Part shown: positions 63,505-64,000 of the stretch, in pieces
Layout of the letters: each line of letters starts with the position of its first letter
Position numbering within the stretch: position 1 is the stretch's first letter
NCBI GenBank assembly: GCA_944321085.1
Contig: CALUJY010000003.1
Coordinates: 124,001-188,000 of the forward strand
DNA from: an uncultured Barnesiella sp.
GTDB lineage: Bacteria; Bacteroidota; Bacteroidia; Bacteroidales; Barnesiellaceae_A
Reading direction: 5' to 3'
DNA: 64,000 nucleotides
Position numbers and translations under genes: made by a program
The notes under the pieces: generated by a model
The model's database searches: none
What the model was told of the DNA's origin: nothing
The model's input: only the letters and a program-made list of their open reading frames with translations

Positions 63505-63960
63505 TTATTCGGCAGGAGTGTCGGCTGTTGCAGTTTCTTCCTTGGTTTCGTCTTGGGCTGCGGCCTCTTCTTCCTCTTTGAAGTCGGTATATCCTTTTTC
63601 GGTGAGCAGGTTATACCATGATATGAGTTTCTTGATATCGGTTACATATACGCGGTCGCGGTCAAAGTCGGGTAATACTTTTTCGAGGTATTCGCGCAAT
63701 TTTTTCTCGTCGTCTTTGGTCGTGACCGACGCTTTCCCTCCGTTTTCGAGTTGCTTCATGTTTTCGAGTACGTCGGCGAGGGGTACTTCATCGGAGTTGG
63801 TAAACATGGCAATATCGCCCAGCGAAATGATTTTCTCATGAGTATAGGCCGGTGTGCGTTTGCCTGTGAGCAACGACTCTACGATGAGCATGTTTTTGCC
63901 TTGTGACACGAGCTTATATAGTCCGGGCTTTCCCGAAATGGCAAGAATTTTCTTTAACAT
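63505..63960 (-). CDS. DUF5606 family protein
   Basis: 151 residues. The N-terminal MLKKILAISGKPGLYKLVSQ, then MLIVESLLTGKRTPAYTHEK and ISLGDIAMFTNSDEVPLADV, is the DUF5606 domain. KLREYLEKVLPDFDRDRVYV and DIKKLISWYNLLTEKGYTDF follow, and the last about 25 residues are a Glu/Ala/Thr-rich tail. It is a conserved Bacteroidetes cytoplasmic protein of unknown function. The start is 40 bp from the window edge, so upstream partners are not visible. Confidence 0.93.
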   Translation of the reverse strand: MLKKILAISGKPGLYKLVSQGKNMLIVESLLTGKRTPAYTHEKIISLGDIAMFTNSDEVPLADVLENMKQLENGGKASVTTKDDEKKLREYLEKVLPDFDRDRVYVTDIKKLISWYNLLTEKGYTDFKEEEEAAAQDETKEETATADTPAE

Positions 63961-64000
63961 GATGATAAATGTTTTTGTTTTTTGGTAAATAACGTCTGCA

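Overview
The window is a stretch of a Bacteroidales chromosome, probably from a gut or oral-type member; I cannot name the genus. The evidence is: the -33 TTG / -7 TAnnTTTG promoter architecture typical of Bacteroides and relatives; type IX secretion (T9SS) genes porW and porX with several cargo proteins bearing C-terminal sorting domains; type III glutamine synthetase; the DapL route to lysine; FloA/NfeD; BACON, PCMD, calycin-like, DUF5606 and HU-CCDC81/SPOR proteins. It is mostly core chromosome. I see no phage, insertion sequence, CRISPR array or rRNA.

Left part (1-16,974): a MurU-like nucleotidyltransferase (cut by the left edge) overlaps the gene for a sugar-kinase/RapZ-C fusion. Two secreted T9SS-type proteins follow (a C10 cysteine protease and a PCMD protein). 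Next come the SRP RNA gene and tRNA-Thr(UGU) in tandem, a DUF1295 membrane protein and an HU-CCDC81/TM/SPOR protein. Minus-strand units follow: TPR-nfeD-floA, a YcxB-like protein, a NUDIX hydrolase, and lipoprotein-rlmH-DUF2490.

Middle (16,975-40,300): biosynthetic core. purL; a BACON lipoprotein behind a strongly structured leader; a tiny sigma-region-4-like protein; a DUF486 protein; map; carA-carB; a leader ORF plus terminator followed by dapF-dapL-glnN; purF-DUF2461; and mutS2 facing them. Nucleotide synthesis (purL, purF, carAB) and nitrogen/lysine metabolism (glnN, dapF, dapL) sit next to each other but behind separate promoters.

Right part (40,300-64,000): a seven-gene efflux operon (TetR, TolC-like, HlyD-like, two ABC ATPases, two ABC-2 permeases) resembling E. 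coli cecR/ybhGFSR with YbhF split in two. A convergent six-gene minus-strand run follows: aroA, a small membrane protein, an ABC-3 metal permease, porW, porX, tsaE. Last come a 1500-residue cleaved-adhesin/FN3 surface protein, an M6 metalloprotease (both with T9SS-type tails) and a DUF5606 protein.

The most interesting unexplained signals are non-coding or architectural: a 50-bp promoter cassette shared by two unrelated genes; a nested stem structure upstream of the BACON lipoprotein; a leader ORF/terminator in front of dapF-dapL-glnN; two candidate small RNAs; palindromes overlapping the purF and tetR promoters; two degenerate tandem repeats next to terminators; and the kinase/RapZ-C fusion.
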